Shown in pieces: positions 33,145 through 35,301 of a stretch of DNA of 35,301 nucleotides. This stretch comes from Acanthamoeba sp. SK_2022b (lineage: Eukaryota > Discosea > Longamoebia > Acanthamoebidae). The position numbers and the translations under genes were made by a program. The notes under the pieces are model-generated. The model had not been told where the DNA came from and did not search any database. It saw only the letters and a list, made by a program, of their open reading frames with translations. Where the stretch lies: positions 1 through 35,301 of the forward strand of contig JANDJZ010000364.1 of assembly GCA_027943245.1 (NCBI GenBank), given 5' to 3'. Numbering within the stretch: position 1 is the first letter of the stretch; every line of letters begins with the position of its first letter.

Positions 33145-34264
33145 TATGGAATCTGGTACGCGAATCTGCTCACTCACAATTTAGCTTCTGCATTTTTTTT
33201 TATTTCAATCGGAAATCTCTCTTTTTTGTTCGAGGTTGGGTTTTATGTTATCGTCTCGCCAATGGCATCTTTGTTCAACAAAGTGAGGTGCTATCGAAAT
33301 AAGGAACAGACAAGAACAAAGGAGCCTGGTCCAACAGCATTTTCCCAAGTTTTAAAGTTTAAAAAACCCATGTCGGTAACCAACCAAACGTAGGCATGCT
33401 GCCTGCATTGCCAAATTAGAACAATAACGTGCAGACGCTAGCACGCAAGACCCTGACCCCCTACTGTCGCGCGCGCGCAGACAACTTGATGCGTCTTGAG
33501 CGAGGGGAGCTGGTTAACCCTCCGTCCTCCTCCGACTCGTCTTCGTCTTCGTCCTCTTCGTCCTCGTCGGCCTTTAGCTCGTTCTACTTCGCTCCGCCGC
33601 CGCCCGCGTCCTCGGGGTCGTCATCGGGCGAGGAGCTGGGCCAGCTCACGCTGCAGCTCTCGTGGGACGTGGCGCAGTGGCAAACCCTGGGCGCCGCCCA
33701 ACAGACCGAGCAGGAGGCCCCGCGCAAGACGCTCCTCATCCTCGTCGTTGACCAGAGCGGCTCGATGTACGGTCCCTTCGAACGCCAGGTGGTGCCCGGC
33801 ATGATCGAAATCGTCGAGCAGGTGCGCGTCATGACCCCTCCCCCTCTGTCGCATGCACGCGCTCACTGTTGGTGATGGTGATGACAATGGTGATGGTGAT
33901 GGTGATGGTGATGATGGTGATGGTGATGGCGTGAAGTCGTACGGGTTGCCGCACATGGACTGCGAGATCATTCTCTACAGCGGCTCCGCCACGCGTCTGC
34001 AGTACTGCCTCCTGCCTTTGCTAAGCAAAGGGTCCCTTCCTTGACGCTGGCCGACCGACTGACCGGCAACGTGCGCCAATCCGCTGCACCTCCGCATGCG
34101 CGCAGGCTGACTCCGGAGACCTTCCGGCAGCAGCTGAAGGGCTTGACGGCCGGAGGCGGCACCAGCTTCAACAGGTACACTTGGCGCGCGCCCACGCACG
34201 CACGCAAAGTGGGAGAGAGGCAGGCGCTCATCGTTTTTCTTGATTTTTTAAATGGCCATTCCTG

Positions 34265-34320
<56 letters not shown>

Positions 34321-35301
34321 ACATGATTGGTCGGCGGCAGTGCGTTCCGGGTGATCGGTAAGCTGCTCACGGAGAAGGCGCAGAGCTACGATGACGTGGT
34401 CGTGGGGTTCCTCACCGACGGTAATTACGTGACCGCCTTCTCTTTCGCCTGTCCCCTTCTCTCCCCCCCTCCACTCGTCGTTCCACAACTGCATCCCATC
34501 GGATTTGTGTTGTGTTGTGTTGTGTTGTGTTGTGTTGTGTTGTGTTGTGTTGTGTTGTGTTGTGTTGTGTTGTGTTGTAATAAAACGGAGAGAGAGAGAG
34601 AGAGAGAGTAATGCGCTCACGACATACGGCACGGAACGCGATGGCAGGCCAGGACAGCAGCGGACGGAACAGCACCGAGTATTTCGCGCTGCAGAAGCAG
34701 ATCCGCGAGGTCAACAAGAAGGTGGTCGTCCACTCGCTGGCGTTCACCGCCTCGCACGACTTTGACTTCCTCAACACCATCCGCCGCGATCTGGGCACCG
34801 TCGAGGGCGGCTTCCAGTACGCCGAGCCCGGCGACGGCGCCGAGGCCCTCCGGAACAAGCTCCAGGCCATCTTCGAGACCGTCTCCGTCAAGGTCCCCTC
34901 CGCCGAGCTCGTCATCACCGCCGAGGGCTACGTCTTTGTCAGCGAAGTACCACTCCCCCCCCCCATCTACAACAATTATGCGTGGCTTGCCGCGTAGGTC
35001 ACGCCCCGTTCCGCTCTGCTGATCATCACGGGGGGGGGGGGCGACTCTGACACTCTCGTATACAGGACGAGGAGACGACCTCCGACGAGCTCAGGAAGAC
35101 GGTCCCCCTGCCCAGCGACGGGTCCTCCGTGGAAGTCTACAGCCTCACCAAGAAGAAGGCCTCCTCCTCCTCCTCTTACAGGTATTTCCCTCACTCTACC
35201 CCCCCCCCTCCAATTAGAGTGGATCATCACCCACTCACTCCCCTCCCCCCTCCAAACAGCTTCTCGTCCACGGGCGAGGACGCCGCCGCCGCCCAGGAGG
35301 T
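33145..35301 (+). CDS. von Willebrand factor A domain protein, 3' end outside window
   Basis: Exons from about 33481 encode MRLERGELVNPP, a Ser-rich run, then a vWA domain. MIDAS residues are intact: DQSGSM (33750 on), the Thr motif TAGGGTSFN, and FLTDG spliced to QDSS. After the vWA come helical and beta segments (EYFALQKQIREVNKKVVVHS; ELVITAEGYVFVSE) and a Ser-rich stretch (KKKASSSSSYSFSS), still open at the window edge. A ten-base exon at 33145-33154 (ATG GAA TCT G) would splice in phase to 33481, giving MESDNLMRLERGE. Alternatively translation starts at ATG 33489. vWA domains bind partners through a metal ion. Intron repeats include GGTGAT, TG and TGTTG arrays. The exact family is not clear, though the layout recalls intracellular Dictyostelid-type vWA proteins. 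Confidence 0.82.
33882..33930 (+). repeat. (GGTGAT)n repeat in vWA gene intron
   Basis: Imperfect hexamer units fill most of the intron between GMIEIVEQ and SYGLPHMD. The acceptor gcgtgaag follows immediately. Confidence 0.85.
34267..34319 (+). repeat. (GT)n microsatellite in vWA gene intron
   Basis: A TG run lies about 20 bases before the acceptor cggcggcag, between the exons ending TSFN and starting SAFRVIG. Confidence 0.95.
34506..34608 (+). repeat. (TGTTG)n pentamer array followed by (GA)n in vWA gene intron
   Basis: About 14 TGTTG units (34506-34578), then TAATAAAAC, then a GA run (34588-34608), all between the FLTDG and QDSS exons. An AATAAA sits between the two arrays. Confidence 0.9.

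Noticed and set aside
34567..34584. AATAAA near 34579 as a poly(A) signal ending the vWA gene
   Set aside because: The vWA reading frame continues in phase on both sides (FLTDG to QDSS), completing the MIDAS motif, so the hexamer is intronic.

Overview
The window looks like nuclear DNA of a free-living amoeba of the Acanthamoeba type. Genes are packed closely on both strands and cut into many short GC-rich exons. Introns are short, AT-rich or microsatellite-rich. The proteins are clearly eukaryotic (ATG5, a TRAPPC6-type subunit, an O-GlcNAc-transferase-type enzyme, GRWD1/RRB1, TBC Rab-GAP, ER P450). The genus is an inference from gene style; no rRNA or mitochondrial marker is present. For FMO, ATG5, the phosphatase-PrimPol gene, the GT41 enzyme, threonine aldolase and GRWD1 I joined exons by hand, and every total is a multiple of three.

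Layout: RCC1-TBC fusion (<104-5277, +); flavin-containing monooxygenase (5717-8354, +); ATG5 (8573-10452, +); cytochrome P450 (10521-13469, -); dual-specificity phosphatase fused to a PrimPol-type primase (13586-16547, +); a lower-GC island with a broken PIN-domain gene and a broken unknown gene (about 16560-17640); GT41 O-glycosyltransferase with a signal peptide (17769-21219, +); secreted protein of unknown role (21474-22358, -); threonine aldolase (22834-24915, +); small coiled-coil protein (25069-25718, -); probable histone-fold protein (25847-26878, +); ankyrin/Arg-Asp-rich/zinc protein (27071-29376, -); TRAPPC6-type subunit (29562-30542, -); GRWD1/RRB1 (30715-32950, +); vWA-domain protein running off the right edge (33145->35301, +).

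The genes do not form one pathway. Two themes recur: membrane traffic and autophagy (TBC1D12/14-like GAP, ATG5, TRAPPC6), and ER oxidative metabolism (FMO and P450, both membrane-anchored). Several neighbours are divergent with only 116-190 bp between start codons, so they probably share promoters.

Most interesting observations: (1) a phosphatase and a PrimPol-type primase in one uninterrupted reading frame; (2) a U12-type AT-AC intron in ATG5 with a near-perfect donor and branch site; (3) an unusually high share of GC-AG introns, required to keep reading frames; (4) a GT41 enzyme with an N-terminal signal sequence and no histidine in the catalytic-loop motif; (5) an RCC1-TBC fusion; (6) the low-GC island with a decayed PIN gene.
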